Positions 52,795 to 60,955 of a DNA stretch of 64,000 bases are shown here, piece after piece. Made by a program: the position numbers and the translations under genes. The notes under the pieces were generated by a model that saw only the letters and a program-made list of their open reading frames with translations, was not told the origin of the DNA and searched no databases. This stretch comes from Clostridia bacterium (GTDB lineage: Bacteria > Bacillota > Clostridia > Christensenellales > Borkfalkiaceae). The stretch is from NCBI GenBank assembly GCA_017462735.1, contig JAFTQO010000002.1, forward strand, positions 21,034-85,033. Direction: 5' to 3'. Numbering within the stretch: the stretch's first letter is position 1; the number at the start of each line of letters is the position of its first letter.

Positions 52795-53541
52795 TTACTG
52801 ACCTGTCCCTGTCCTTTTTTCTGTATTGCATTGTTCGTCCGTCTTCCCGAACCGACGGGTGCGGCGAGCAAATTCCGCCACCGCCTCCTCCAAATCGTCA
52901 TCCGAAAAATCGGGAAACATCTTCGCGGAAAAATACAATTCCGCATACGCCGCTTGATATAAAAGGAAATTGGAAAGGCGCATTTCACCGCCCGTACGGA
53001 TAATTAAATCAGGGTCGGGAATATCGCTTGTATACAGCAACGCTGATAAGCCCTCTTCCGTTAATTTTTCCCCTTTTTCCGCCGCGATATTCGCCGCACG
53101 GACAATTTCAGCGCGCGCACCGTAGCAGAGGGCAATATTTAATCCTTTTCCGTTCCCGTCGTAACAGGCCGTTTCTTCTTCCGCTTGACGCAAAATCTCT
53201 TGCACGTCTTTGGGCAACATCGTGACGTCGCCGAGGATACGCAAACGCACCCCTTTTTTGCAAATCTTTCGCATCGCGTCTACGAAACGCTTTCTTATCA
53301 GGTCGTACAACCCCTCTAATTCCGCTTCGGGTCTTTTCAAATTCTCGGTAGAAAGCGCGTATAAAGTGACGTAGGATATCCCCATCTCGAAAGACTTATC
53401 CAACAGCCCTTCCATACGGTCCACACCGTGTTTATGCCCGACGGAACGGGGCATAAGACGTTTTTTTGCCCAACGTCCGTTGCCGTCCATAATAATCGCG
53501 ATATGACGGGGCAAAGCCCCTTCTATCTTATTCTTTCCCAT
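52795..53541 (-). CDS. uppS: Isoprenyl transferase (undecaprenyl diphosphate synthase)
   Basis: The 248-residue cis-prenyltransferase has the catalytic loop IIMDGNGRWAKKR (about 16-28), LYALSTENLKRP near 80 and the C-terminal RTGGEMRLSNFLLYQAAYAE near 194-213. A glycine replaces the usual serine of RTSGE. The C-terminal tail continues with RRTRRFGKTDEQCN, a usual variable end. It makes the C55 carrier lipid for cell-wall synthesis. It starts 2 bases after the frr stop. Confidence 0.96.
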   Translation of the reverse strand: MGKNKIEGALPRHIAIIMDGNGRWAKKRLMPRSVGHKHGVDRMEGLLDKSFEMGISYVTLYALSTENLKRPEAELEGLYDLIRKRFVDAMRKICKKGVRLRILGDVTMLPKDVQEILRQAEEETACYDGNGKGLNIALCYGARAEIVRAANIAAEKGEKLTEEGLSALLYTSDIPDPDLIIRTGGEMRLSNFLLYQAAYAELYFSAKMFPDFSDDDLEEAVAEFARRTRRFGKTDEQCNTEKRTGTGQ

Positions 53542-53543
53542 AG

Positions 53544-54116
53544 TTAAATAGACATCAATTCCTTTTCTTTTGCTGAAATGATCCCTTCTAATTTCGCCAT
53601 CACCGAAGAAATTTCCTTTTCAACGTCTGCTTCGCAGGATGCAATCTCGTCTTCGGAAAGTTCCTTCGCCGTCTTCATCTTCTTGAGCACGTCCATGCTG
53701 TCACGACGAATATTGCGTACCGCCACTTTGGATTCTTCGCCGATTTTTTTGATTTGTTTGACGAGTTCCTTTCTTCTTTCTTCCGTCATTACGGGGAAGA
53801 CGAGGCGGATGACGTTGCCGTCGTTGGTGGGCGTAATGCCGATATTCGATTGCAAAATCGCCTTTTCTACCGCTTTCAGCAAGGACTTATCCCAAAGGTT
53901 GATTTGCAAGCAACGAGCGTCCAAAGCGGAAACGTTGCCAAGTTCGATCAGTTTACTCATCCCACCGTATGCCTCTACTTCAATACGGTCCAAAATGTGC
54001 GGATTCGCACGGCCAGCACGGATACCCATATATTCGTTTTCAAGCGCATTAAGGGTCTTTTCGCAACGTTCGTCCATCTCTAACATCATTTCTTCTACTT
54101 TTTCGTTTTCAATCAT
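53544..54116 (-). CDS. frr: Ribosome recycling factor
   Basis: The 190-residue protein is a typical RRF: RAGRANPHILDRIEVEAYG (about 33-51), then IGITPTNDGNVIRLVFPVMTEERRKELVK (95-123) and the long three-helix bundle. With EF-G it splits the post-termination ribosome. It follows pyrH by 33 bases. Confidence 0.97.
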   Translation of the reverse strand: MIENEKVEEMMLEMDERCEKTLNALENEYMGIRAGRANPHILDRIEVEAYGGMSKLIELGNVSALDARCLQINLWDKSLLKAVEKAILQSNIGITPTNDGNVIRLVFPVMTEERRKELVKQIKKIGEESKVAVRNIRRDSMDVLKKMKTAKELSEDEIASCEADVEKEISSVMAKLEGIISAKEKELMSI

Positions 54117-54149
54117 CTCTTTTCTCCTTTTTTACTAACTCAACCTATA

Positions 54150-54857
54150 TTATCGTATAATCGTGCCGATAGAATTATCTCCGCATACCGCGCGAACAAT
54201 AGAATTTTCTTCCCCCAGCCCAAACGCTAACGTCGGGACTTCGTTTTCCATACACATCGTCGCCGCCGTAAAGTCGATGACTTTTAAATTACGATTGATG
54301 ATATCGGCGTACCTGAGCATTTCGTATTTCTTTGCGTTGTGATTGGTCTTGGGGTCGGAATCGTAAATGCCGTTGACGTTCTTTGCCATCAGCAACATAT
54401 CCGCGCCGATTTCACAAGCCCTAAGCGCCGCCGCCGTGTCCGTAGAACAATACGGGTTACCCGTGCCGCAAGCAAAGATAACTACCCTGCCCATTTCAAA
54501 ATGTCTAAGCGCCTTTCTCAAAATAAAGGGTTCCGCCAAAGATATCATATCCAGCGCCGTTTGGATACGGACGGGAATCCCGCGTTGCTCGATAGCGTCC
54601 ATCATCGCAAGGGAATTCATTACCGTAGCCAACATCCCCATATGGTCGGCAGTCGTACGATCCATATTCGTTCCTTGTCTGCCGCGCCAGAAGTTGCCGC
54701 CGCCGATAACGAGACCTACTTGCACCCCCATTTCGTGTACTTTGACGATTTGGTCAACCACCCCGTCGATTACCTCGTGATTGAGTCCAAAATGTTGGTC
54801 GCCCGCAAGCGCCTCGCCAGATAATTTGAGTAGTATTCTCTTGTATTTCGGCTCCAT
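54150..54857 (-). CDS. pyrH: Uridylate kinase (UMP kinase)
   Basis: The start at 54857 (MEPKYKRILLKLSGEALAG) has GGAGG 5 bases upstream, giving 235 residues; an in-frame extension of 11 codons upstream is not conserved. GLVIGGGNFWRG near 55, the region GNPYCSTDTAAALRACEIGAD and LLMAKNVNGIYDSDPKTN are typical of the hexameric bacterial UMP kinase. It starts the pyrH-frr-uppS-cdsA-dxr-rseP operon. Confidence 0.97.
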   Translation of the reverse strand: MEPKYKRILLKLSGEALAGDQHFGLNHEVIDGVVDQIVKVHEMGVQVGLVIGGGNFWRGRQGTNMDRTTADHMGMLATVMNSLAMMDAIEQRGIPVRIQTALDMISLAEPFILRKALRHFEMGRVVIFACGTGNPYCSTDTAAALRACEIGADMLLMAKNVNGIYDSDPKTNHNAKKYEMLRYADIINRNLKVIDFTAATMCMENEVPTLAFGLGEENSIVRAVCGDNSIGTIIR

Positions 54858-54907
54858 ATATTCCTCCGCCCGTCTTTGTCCATAGGACAAATACGCATAT
54901 TTTTACC

Positions 54908-54917
54908 ATTATAACAT
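54908..54917 (-). promoter_or_regulatory. Extended -10 promoter of pyrH
   Basis: On the minus strand TGTTATAAT contains the extended -10 TGn plus perfect TATAAT, about 50 bases before the pyrH start. No good -35 box is seen. Confidence 0.6.
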
Positions 54918-55007
54918 ATTTGCGAAAATAAATCTATACTATTAAAGAAAAAAGTAAGTGAAAATTGTAAGATTTTTTTGTTTTCATTTAATCCGCCTCT
55001 TCCAACT

Positions 55008-55330
55008 CGCCTTTACACGCGGGCTTTTAGGTGGCAAGCAGGTCAAGGAGAGGCCGAGGGAGCGTACAGAGACGTACGTAACTGAGCCGTAACGACGACA
55101 ACCACCCCACCCCTTCAAAGCAGGGCTGCCGTTTAAAGGCGAGCAGGTCAAGGAGCGGCGAAGGCGCGTACAGAGACGTACGCAACTGAGCCGTAACGAC
55201 GACAACCACCCCACCCTTTCAAAGCAGGGCTGCCGTTTAGAGGCGAGCAGGTCAAGGAGCGGCGAAGGCGCGTACAAAAACGTACGCAACTGAGCCGCGA
55301 CGAAGAGATGCGAAAGCCTCTAAACGGCAG
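55008..55330. repeat. Structured repeat array R3: three tandem copies of about 104 bp
   Basis: Three units begin with GCAAGCAGG or GCGAGCAGG at 55034, 55139 and 55243 (periods 105 and 104 bp). Each carries a hairpin with stem GCGTAC/GTACGY: 55062-55079 and 55066+100 (55166-55183) with loop AGAGAC, and 55270-55287 with loop AAAAAC. The first unit is bounded by CGCCTTTA (55008) and TAAAGGCG (55134). The third is bounded by a perfect 15-bp inverted repeat, CTGCCGTTTAGAGGC (55230-55244) and GCCTCTAAACGGCAG (55316-55330). It fills the gap between the tsf terminator and the pyrH promoter. Short open frames on the minus strand arise from the repeat and are not genes. Confidence 0.9.
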
Positions 55331-55366
55331 AAAAAAAGGACTACCTTTTTAGGTAGCCCTTTTTTG
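55331..55366 (-). terminator. Terminator of rpsB-tsf
   Basis: GGGCTACC and GGTAGTCC pair (one mismatch) with T7 after the stem on the minus strand, just past the tsf stop. Confidence 0.92.
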
Positions 55367-55375
55367 TCCACTTAC

Positions 55376-56278
55376 TTATTTTTGAACGGCAGCCACTTGC
55401 TTAGCCACTTCTTCGCTCAAATCTTCGCTCTTCTTTTCGATACCTTCGCCCATTACGAAGAAAGCGTATTTGTTGATGGAGACGTTTGCTTTTTTCAGCA
55501 TATCTACCACTTTCACGCTGTCGTCTTTAATGGAGACTTGTTCGAGCAAGCAGTTTTCCACGTAGAATTTGCCAAGTTTACCAACGACCATCTTTTCGAT
55601 GATAGCGTCGGGCTTACCAGCCAATTTCGGGTCGTTTTTGATTTGTGCGATAAGCACTTCCTTTTCCTTTGCGATAACGTCTGCAGGCACTTCTTCTTTC
55701 GTAAGATATGCGGGCTTCGTGAACGCGATTTGAAGGGTAAGTTCGTGCGCAACTTCCTTAGCCGCATCCGTTGCTTCCCCGTTCATATCGATCATAACGC
55801 CAAGTTTACCACCCATGTGGATGTAACTGGAAAGGAACCCAGCCGTTTCGTACGTCGCAAAACGACGAACGGCAATCTTTTCACCGATAACGGCAATCTT
55901 CGATTTCAAGTATTCTTCTACGCTGCCTTCCGCCGTAGCGCAAGCAAGCAACGCGTCAACGTCAGCGGGATTGTTAGCAAGGATAGCCTTTGCTACCACT
56001 TCTGCGATTTCGCTAAATTGAGGGTTCTTTGCTACGAAGTCGGATTCGCAGTTGATTTCTACAAGAACGCCTTTGCTGACGTCGATATAGCAAGCAACGA
56101 TACCTTCCGCCGCAATACGGGACGCCTTTTTATCAGCCTTAGCAACCCCTCTTTCTCTCAAGAGGTCTGCCGCTTTGTCCATATCGCCGTCGGTATCCGT
56201 CAACGCTTTTTTACAGTCCATAATGCCTGCGCCCGTCTTTTCGCGGAGCGCTTTTACGTCAAGTGCACTAAATGCCAT
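55376..56278 (-). CDS. tsf: Elongation factor Ts
   Basis: The 300-residue protein has the N-terminal UBA-like region and signature LREKTGAGIMDCKKALTDT (about 11-29), then VEINCESDFVAKN near 74, and the two core subdomains. EF-Ts reloads EF-Tu with GTP. It follows rpsB by 67 bases as in nearly all bacteria. Confidence 0.98.
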   Translation of the reverse strand: MAFSALDVKALREKTGAGIMDCKKALTDTDGDMDKAADLLRERGVAKADKKASRIAAEGIVACYIDVSKGVLVEINCESDFVAKNPQFSEIAEVVAKAILANNPADVDALLACATAEGSVEEYLKSKIAVIGEKIAVRRFATYETAGFLSSYIHMGGKLGVMIDMNGEATDAAKEVAHELTLQIAFTKPAYLTKEEVPADVIAKEKEVLIAQIKNDPKLAGKPDAIIEKMVVGKLGKFYVENCLLEQVSIKDDSVKVVDMLKKANVSINKYAFFVMGEGIEKKSEDLSEEVAKQVAAVQK

Positions 56279-56345
56279 AATTGTATTCTCCTTTGGATAT
56301 TTTTGGTATTTTGCGGACGCAGGTATGCGTCCAAGTCAAGAAAAC

Positions 56346-57116
56346 TTACGCGTTTTCTTCTGCAGCCGCGACTACTTCTTCGATATCGGTAGCGGGCGCT
56401 TCTTCTACGGGCGCGCTAGCCACAACCGCTTCTTCGCCTTGATTCGCTTCGATAACTGCGTTAGCGATAACGGATGCGATAAGTTTGATTGCGCGGATAG
56501 CGTCGTCGTTGCCGGGGATTACGTAGTCTACGACGTCAGGGTCGCAGTTGGTGTCCGTGATAGCGACAACTTTGATGCCGAGTTTCTTCGCTTCCTTGAT
56601 AGCGATGTCTTCGTTGTTGGGGTCAACTACGAACATAACGCCGGGCATAGAACGCATCTTCTTGATACCGCCAAGGTTGGCTTGCAATTTTTCCATTTCT
56701 TTCTTGAGAAGCATAACTTCTTTCTTAGGAAGAAGATCAAACTCGCCGTTCGCTTCTCTTGCTTCCAAAGATTCGAGATATTCCACACGGCTTCTCATCG
56801 TCTTGAAGTTGGTCAAGCAACCACCAAGCCAACGGGTGTTGACGTAGTATTGACCGCATCTTTCCGCTTCTTCTTTGATCGCGTCTTGCGCTTGCTTTTT
56901 CGTACCAACGAAAAGGACGGATTTGCCCGCCTTTACGCTTTCGCATACGAAGGCATACGCTTCTTCGATTAAGTTAGCCGTCAACTGCAAATCGATGATG
57001 TGGATTTCGTTTCTTGCCGCGAAGATGTACTTCTTCATTTTGGGATTCCACTTTCTCGTTTGGTGACCGAAGTGTACCCCTGCCTCTAAGAGTTGCTTCA
57101 TACTGATAACTGCCAT
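56346..57116 (-). CDS. rpsB: 30S ribosomal protein S2
   Basis: The 256-residue protein carries [20 protein letters not shown] (10-29) and the region [32 protein letters not shown] and [16 protein letters not shown] type motifs. The acidic alanine-rich C-terminal extension (about 230-256) is common in this group. GGAGG lies 8 bases upstream. The leader is about 110 bases, long enough for an S2 control element, which I cannot define. Confidence 0.98.
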   Translation of the reverse strand: MAVISMKQLLEAGVHFGHQTRKWNPKMKKYIFAARNEIHIIDLQLTANLIEEAYAFVCESVKAGKSVLFVGTKKQAQDAIKEEAERCGQYYVNTRWLGGCLTNFKTMRSRVEYLESLEAREANGEFDLLPKKEVMLLKKEMEKLQANLGGIKKMRSMPGVMFVVDPNNEDIAIKEAKKLGIKVVAITDTNCDPDVVDYVIPGNDDAIRAIKLIASVIANAVIEANQGEEAVVASAPVEEAPATDIEEVVAAAEENA

Positions 57117-57234
57117 AATTCATTCCTCCGTTTTTCCTCCCCGTCTTGCGTTGGCTCGCAACTTATCCGCATTGAAAGATTTTACGGACACGGATTGCGC
57201 ACAAGGGTCGGGTGTGAATTTTTTCAGCCTTACT

Positions 57235-57263
57235 ATTTTACCATATTACGATTTCCTGCGCAA
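57235..57263 (-). promoter_or_regulatory. Sigma-A promoter of rpsB-tsf
   Basis: On the minus strand TTGCGC, a 17-base spacer and TAAAAT, about 118 bases upstream of rpsB. Confidence 0.65.
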
Positions 57264-57314
57264 CTCATTTTATACCCTTTTGTAGACTTTTTTCCACTTT
57301 TTTCTTCTTTTTTA

Positions 57315-57346
57315 TAAAAAAGAAAAACCCTTACGCTTTTCACGCA
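57315..57346 (-). terminator. Terminator of the XRE regulator gene
   Basis: GCCTTTGCG and CGTAAGGG pair imperfectly around TGAAAA, followed by TTTTTCTTTTTT on the minus strand. Confidence 0.65.
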
Positions 57347-57364
57347 AAGGCTTTTATCTTTTAT

Positions 57365-57976
57365 TTATTCGTCTTTTAGTTTCTTTTTGCTCCAACTATG
57401 CTTGCCGCATTTTGGACATTTCATATACCTCGTCGTACCAACGTGCATCGCCAATATCATCTTGCCATAGGACGGGATATATTTGTGTTTGCAATGCGCG
57501 CACTCGAAAAAGCCGACGTTACGCTCTATCCGCGTTGCAAAAAAGATTGCCACTATCAAGATTAACAGCCCGACTCCCATAATCGTCCATTGCCAGCCGA
57601 TTGGCATGGGGAGGTATTCTATCAAAGCGCCGCCGCCTATCAAAACCAGCACCGCAATCCCAAGCAATACCCATTCTATCACAAACAGGTGTTTGTACAG
57701 TTTTTGTTGCTGATTCTTTAATAATATAAGATGTTCTTCCGCGCTGGTTTTATATTCCTTTTCGCCCAAAAGTTTACCCGAAAGCAACTCGTTGGCAGAG
57801 ATAGCCAACGCCTCGCAAAGGGGCAACATCAAAGAAGTATCGGGGAATCCTTTGCCGCACTCCCACTTGGATACCGTCTTTTCGCTGACGGATATTTTCT
57901 CAGCAAGTTCCGCCTGCGTAAGTCCCTGCGCTTTTCGCCTCTCCTGTATAAATTTACCCGTAATTTTTAAGTCCAT
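57365..57976 (-). CDS. XRE-family regulator with membrane segments and a zinc-ribbon
   Basis: The 203-residue protein has an N-terminal helix-turn-helix (GKFIQERRKAQGLTQAELAEKISVSE..., about 7-62), a helical linker, two membrane segments (about 97-118 and 128-148), and a C-terminal region with CAHCKHKY and CPKCGKHSW, two CxxC pairs that may bind zinc. Helix-turn-helix proteins with membrane anchors of this type are widespread in Clostridia; none has a known target to my knowledge. It is a single-gene unit. Confidence 0.85.
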   Translation of the reverse strand: MDLKITGKFIQERRKAQGLTQAELAEKISVSEKTVSKWECGKGFPDTSLMLPLCEALAISANELLSGKLLGEKEYKTSAEEHLILLKNQQQKLYKHLFVIEWVLLGIAVLVLIGGGALIEYLPMPIGWQWTIMGVGLLILIVAIFFATRIERNVGFFECAHCKHKYIPSYGKMILAMHVGTTRYMKCPKCGKHSWSKKKLKDE

Positions 57977-58065
57977 TTTTTTCGCTCCTTTTCATTCCTA
58001 CGACTATCTTATCACGGTTTTTCTCCAAAAAACACCCACGCTCCGTAGAGTTTTCATATTTTTAC

Positions 58066-58095
58066 ACAAAAAAACGCAGCAATTTAATACTGCGC
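58066..58095 (-). terminator. Terminator of the RuvX-DUF1292 gene
   Basis: CGCAG and CTGCG pair around an AT-rich loop, followed by TTTTTTTG on the minus strand. Confidence 0.75.
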
Positions 58096-58116
58096 TTAGT
58101 TTTGTTTTACTATCTT

Positions 58117-58890
58117 TTAGGACTCTAACTTAGCCGCTTCGTCTGCGTCCTCAAAATCTTCGTATTGGTTGCAGAATTCCGCAAAGACTTCGTCGAGGAG
58201 CGCGTCGTCTTCCACAGGCAACAACTGCACGTCTTCGCCGTCTGCCTCCATCAAGAAAATGACGACCTCTGCCTCTTCATCCTCCGTCTCGGGATAGGCT
58301 TTTCTAAGCACGCAATATTCCGCGCCTTTATATTCGACGCTGTCCACGGCAATATAGGCTTCTTCGTTGCCCTCTTCGTCTACAAGGTACACAATCCCTT
58401 CTTCTTCGTCCAATGCTTCATCCATCATTTTTTCGTTCATTATTTTTTCTCCTTCGACTTTCGCCTTTTGTTTCTGCCTAGCCAAATACCCGTCTAAAAT
58501 ATACGACGCCGCAATAGAGTCTATCGTCTTTTTTCTATCCCCGCGTTTAACCCCGCCTGCAATCTGCGTATCCCGCGCTTGCATGGTCGTAAACCGCTCG
58601 TCCTCAATCTCCACGGGCAAGTGGGTCTTTGCCTTCAAAGCGTCGATAAACCGCTGAGTCTTTTCCGTTTGTATACTGTCCGTGCCGTCGAAATTGACAG
58701 GCAGACCGCACACAATCGTCCCTACCCCTTTCTCGTAAGCAATCTTTGCCACCGCCTCTACGTCCGCCTCAAAGTTTTTCGTGCGGAAATACGTTTCGCA
58801 GGGCATTGCGTATTCGTTAAACGGGTCGCTGACCGCTACGCCGATGCGCTTGTCGCCTATATCTAAGGCAAGTATCCGTTTGGTTATCAT
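58117..58890 (-). CDS. ruvX: Fusion of Holliday-junction resolvase-like RuvX (YqgF) and a DUF1292 domain
   Basis: The start at 58890 (MITKRILALDIGDKRIGVAV) gives 257 residues. Residues 1-140 are YqgF: the RNase H-like DIGDKRIGVAVSD with the first catalytic aspartate, GLPVNFDG, EDERFTTMQA and DSIAASYIL. Residues about 150-257 resemble DUF1292 (YrzB): acidic, with EEGIVYLVDEEGNEEAYIAV and PEDEEAEVVIF-type strands. In Firmicutes yrrK (ruvX) and yrzB are adjacent separate genes; here they share one frame with no stop. AAGGAG followed by an ATG at 58440 sits at the junction, so the second domain might also be made separately. Confidence 0.88.
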   Translation of the reverse strand: MITKRILALDIGDKRIGVAVSDPFNEYAMPCETYFRTKNFEADVEAVAKIAYEKGVGTIVCGLPVNFDGTDSIQTEKTQRFIDALKAKTHLPVEIEDERFTTMQARDTQIAGGVKRGDRKKTIDSIAASYILDGYLARQKQKAKVEGEKIMNEKMMDEALDEEEGIVYLVDEEGNEEAYIAVDSVEYKGAEYCVLRKAYPETEDEEAEVVIFLMEADGEDVQLLPVEDDALLDEVFAEFCNQYEDFEDADEAAKLES

Positions 58891-59005
58891 AGGGGTATTA
58901 TAACACAAAAAGGCGGGCTCGTCTACCCCTTTTTTAGCCTTTTTGTATCTTTTTCTTATTTTTTCACATACTGAACGCAGGTGGCAAACGCCAAAGGAGG
59001 AAAGT

Positions 59006-59221
59006 ATGGAAAAATTCAGCACAGGTTTACTGCTGGGTATGGTCGCGGGCGCACTCGTCGTCACTAACAGTTATAAAATGCGCGTACTCGTCAAAAAAGG
59101 ACAAGACGAAATGAAAGCCAAATTCGACGAGATGATGGACGAAAAAATCAAGATGATAGAGAACGCGTCCCCTAAAAAAGACGACGCGGATGAAAAATCC
59201 GCCAAAAAAGCCAAAGCGTAA
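59006..59221 (+). CDS. Small YtxH-like membrane-anchored protein
   Basis: The start at 59006 (MEKFSTGLLLGMVAGALVV) has AAAGGAGG 6 bases upstream, giving 71 residues. One N-terminal membrane segment with glycines (TGLLLGMVAGALVVT) is followed by a charged helix (QDEMKAKFDEMMDEK) and a lysine-rich tail. This is the layout of YtxH-type general-stress proteins, though the family identity is weak. A possible promoter (TTGTAT, 18 bases, CATACT at 58943-58972) lies upstream, divergent from ruvX. Confidence 0.7.
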   Translation: MEKFSTGLLLGMVAGALVVTNSYKMRVLVKKGQDEMKAKFDEMMDEKIKMIENASPKKDDADEKSAKKAKA

Positions 59222-59235
59222 AACCGCCGTATTGC

Positions 59236-59262
59236 AAAACCCCGTTCGTTAGACGGGGTTTT
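59236..59262. terminator. Bidirectional terminator at 59.2 kb
   Basis: AAAACCCCGT and ACGGGGTTTT pair, with T runs on both sides; it serves the small plus-strand gene and the minus-strand gene at 59265. Confidence 0.9.
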
Positions 59263-59264
59263 CT

Positions 59265-59930
59265 TTATCCGTGCTTCTTTTGCAATGCCTCTATCTTTTC
59301 TTTTAAACTTGCGTTTTCGCTACGCAGTCTATCGTTTTCTTCCTTTAAGCCCTGCGCCAATCTGTCGTAGAGCATATTGATTTCTCTTTCTAACCGTCTT
59401 TGCAAAAACTCTCTTTCACCTGCTTTTTTGCCTTTCAAAGCACCGTCTTGATTTTCTTGCTTTTTACGGAATACGTCCACTCTATCCTTTTCCGCTATCC
59501 CCATCTCTTCTTGCAACGCCGCGATTTTTTCGGGATGTTTCTTTAAGGTGTTTCTATATTTGTTTTGTAACCTGAGCATCAACTTGTCGTCACCTTTGGA
59601 CAGATTAAATATCGCCCTACGCACGGACAAGCCCTTGCTCTTTTCCGCCAAAATACTCCTGAGCGCCGCGTCTGCTTCCTCTTCGCTGAACGCCCGAATT
59701 TTTTCGACGGACAACGTCTTTCCGTCCAACAATTTGACGATTCTCTCATCCCCTTTCTCGTTCTTCATCAGGGTATAATAGTAGTTGCGTACGCTCCCTT
59801 TCGCGCGTCCGTTCCTCACGCCGTACGACGCAAATAAATAAGTCAAAGTCTTGCCCTTACGCTTCCCGTCTTGGATATATTCTACCAAATTTTTCGCCTC
59901 TTCTTCGGTATAGCCGTTGATTTTATTCAT
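59265..59930 (-). CDS. Putative regulator with two SANT/Myb-like repeats and a C-terminal coiled coil
   Basis: I do not recognise this 221-residue family. It has two similar segments: YTEEEAKNLVEYIQDGKRKG (about 7-26, then TLTYLFASYGVRNGRAKGSV) and FSEEEADAALRSILAEKSKG (about 81-100, then LSVRRAIFNLSK). Each looks like an acidic-start, Myb/SANT-like helix-turn-helix repeat. The last 60 residues form a leucine-rich coiled coil (RLEREINMLYDRLAQGL... to ALQKKHG). Duplicated helices plus a coiled coil suggest a dimeric DNA-binding protein; that is inference. It is divergently transcribed from the unknown gene at 60034. Confidence 0.6.
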   Translation of the reverse strand: MNKINGYTEEEAKNLVEYIQDGKRKGKTLTYLFASYGVRNGRAKGSVRNYYYTLMKNEKGDERIVKLLDGKTLSVEKIRAFSEEEADAALRSILAEKSKGLSVRRAIFNLSKGDDKLMLRLQNKYRNTLKKHPEKIAALQEEMGIAEKDRVDVFRKKQENQDGALKGKKAGEREFLQRRLEREINMLYDRLAQGLKEENDRLRSENASLKEKIEALQKKHG

Positions 59931-60033
59931 AATTTTTCCCTCCGTCGGGCTTCTTCGCCCCGATTTGAAAAAATTATTAACCTATTTTTTTGCTTTTATA
60001 CATTTTGCGAAAACAAAAAGAATATTTTATGGT

Positions 60034-60924
60034 ATGAAATTTTATTTTTTATCCTCCCTTCCTTGCCTGATGACCGTCAACGGCGCCTATTTCGGCAGGA
60101 CGGATACCTTTCCTAGACACGCGGACGTGTGCGCCAAAGACGAGGTGTTTGTCGAGTTCCATCCCGAAAACGCCCTGCCCGTAGGATTTTTCCTCACGGA
60201 AAAACTCCGTTTCGACCCACCCGAAAAATGCGAGGTGTACTTGCTCCCCGACGGAATTGCGTTATACGTTAAGGATTTTACCCCTTGCGATTTCTCCTTG
60301 AAAGTGCTATTGCAAGAAAAGCGAAGGGACGTCACCGTTACCGTGTACCGACAAGGCGGGCTACAGGTATGCGTGGAAGGAGAGAAAGAAACTTTCGTTA
60401 AAGACCTGCCCCCCTCCTTTTCCCCTAACGCCTTACAAGAAGCGGGGAACTTTTTTCTATTGTCCTCGAAGGAGGCGTTCTGCCTTATCGATAAACAAGC
60501 CGAGACGCGGTTATACGAACGCTATGAAACTTTTTTGCTAGAAAACGGGCTTTTACGCGCGCTGTTGCCCTTACAGGATAAAAACGGCAGTAAAGCAAAA
60601 TGCGTATGGGATTTGTCAAAGGCAGATTGTCCCAAAGTGGAATTCACCCTATTACAGCCCAAAGAGCAAGCGGAGAACACCCTACTTGCCTATGCTTTTT
60701 TTGAAAGCGTCTTGCTCGGTTGCGACTACCTTCCATTTTTAGCCGAACCCTTACAAAAGGAAGCGGAAAAAATCAAGGATTTTTTAGGCGACTTTACCGA
60801 GGTCGTGCCCTGTGACGAAGCGGACGCCTGTTTGCTTGTTTATCCCAAAAAAGAAAGATTGTATCAAGTAAAACGCTTCCGCATCCTTACGGAAGCAGGA
60901 AAAATCACCGACATCCAAGGATAA
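60034..60924 (+). CDS. Protein of unknown function
   Basis: The 296-residue protein (MKFYFLSSLPCLMTVNGAYF...) has no motif I recognise, no signal peptide and no membrane segment. Short beta-rich stretches (CEVYLLPDGIALYVKDF, DVTVTVYRQGGLQVCVEG) and a later helical part (FESVLLGCDYLPFLAEPLQKEAEKIKDFL) suggest two domains. No clear ribosome binding site precedes the start at 60034, so the start is uncertain; the frame is open further upstream to 59917, overlapping the divergent gene. Codon use and the terminator that follows support a real gene. Confidence 0.65.
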   Translation: MKFYFLSSLPCLMTVNGAYFGRTDTFPRHADVCAKDEVFVEFHPENALPVGFFLTEKLRFDPPEKCEVYLLPDGIALYVKDFTPCDFSLKVLLQEKRRDVTVTVYRQGGLQVCVEGEKETFVKDLPPSFSPNALQEAGNFFLLSSKEAFCLIDKQAETRLYERYETFLLENGLLRALLPLQDKNGSKAKCVWDLSKADCPKVEFTLLQPKEQAENTLLAYAFFESVLLGCDYLPFLAEPLQKEAEKIKDFLGDFTEVVPCDEADACLLVYPKKERLYQVKRFRILTEAGKITDIQG

Positions 60925-60929
60925 AAAAT

Positions 60930-60954
60930 CCCGCCTTTTCAGGCGGGGTTTCTT
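60930..60954. terminator. Bidirectional terminator at 60.9 kb
   Basis: CCCGCC-TTTTCA-GGCGGG followed by GTTTCTTCTT on the plus strand and by GATTTTTT on the minus strand. It separates the unknown gene from the convergent lipoprotein gene. Confidence 0.85.
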
Positions 60955-60955
60955 C

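Noticed and set aside
54984-55289. Minus-strand open frames of 60-101 codons over the 55 kb repeats
   Set aside because: They repeat because the DNA repeats; no ribosome binding site, and the inverted repeats and hairpins explain the sequence better.
55008-55330. CRISPR-like array at 55 kb
   Set aside because: Units are about 104 bp with no unique spacers; it is a tandem duplication of a structured unit.
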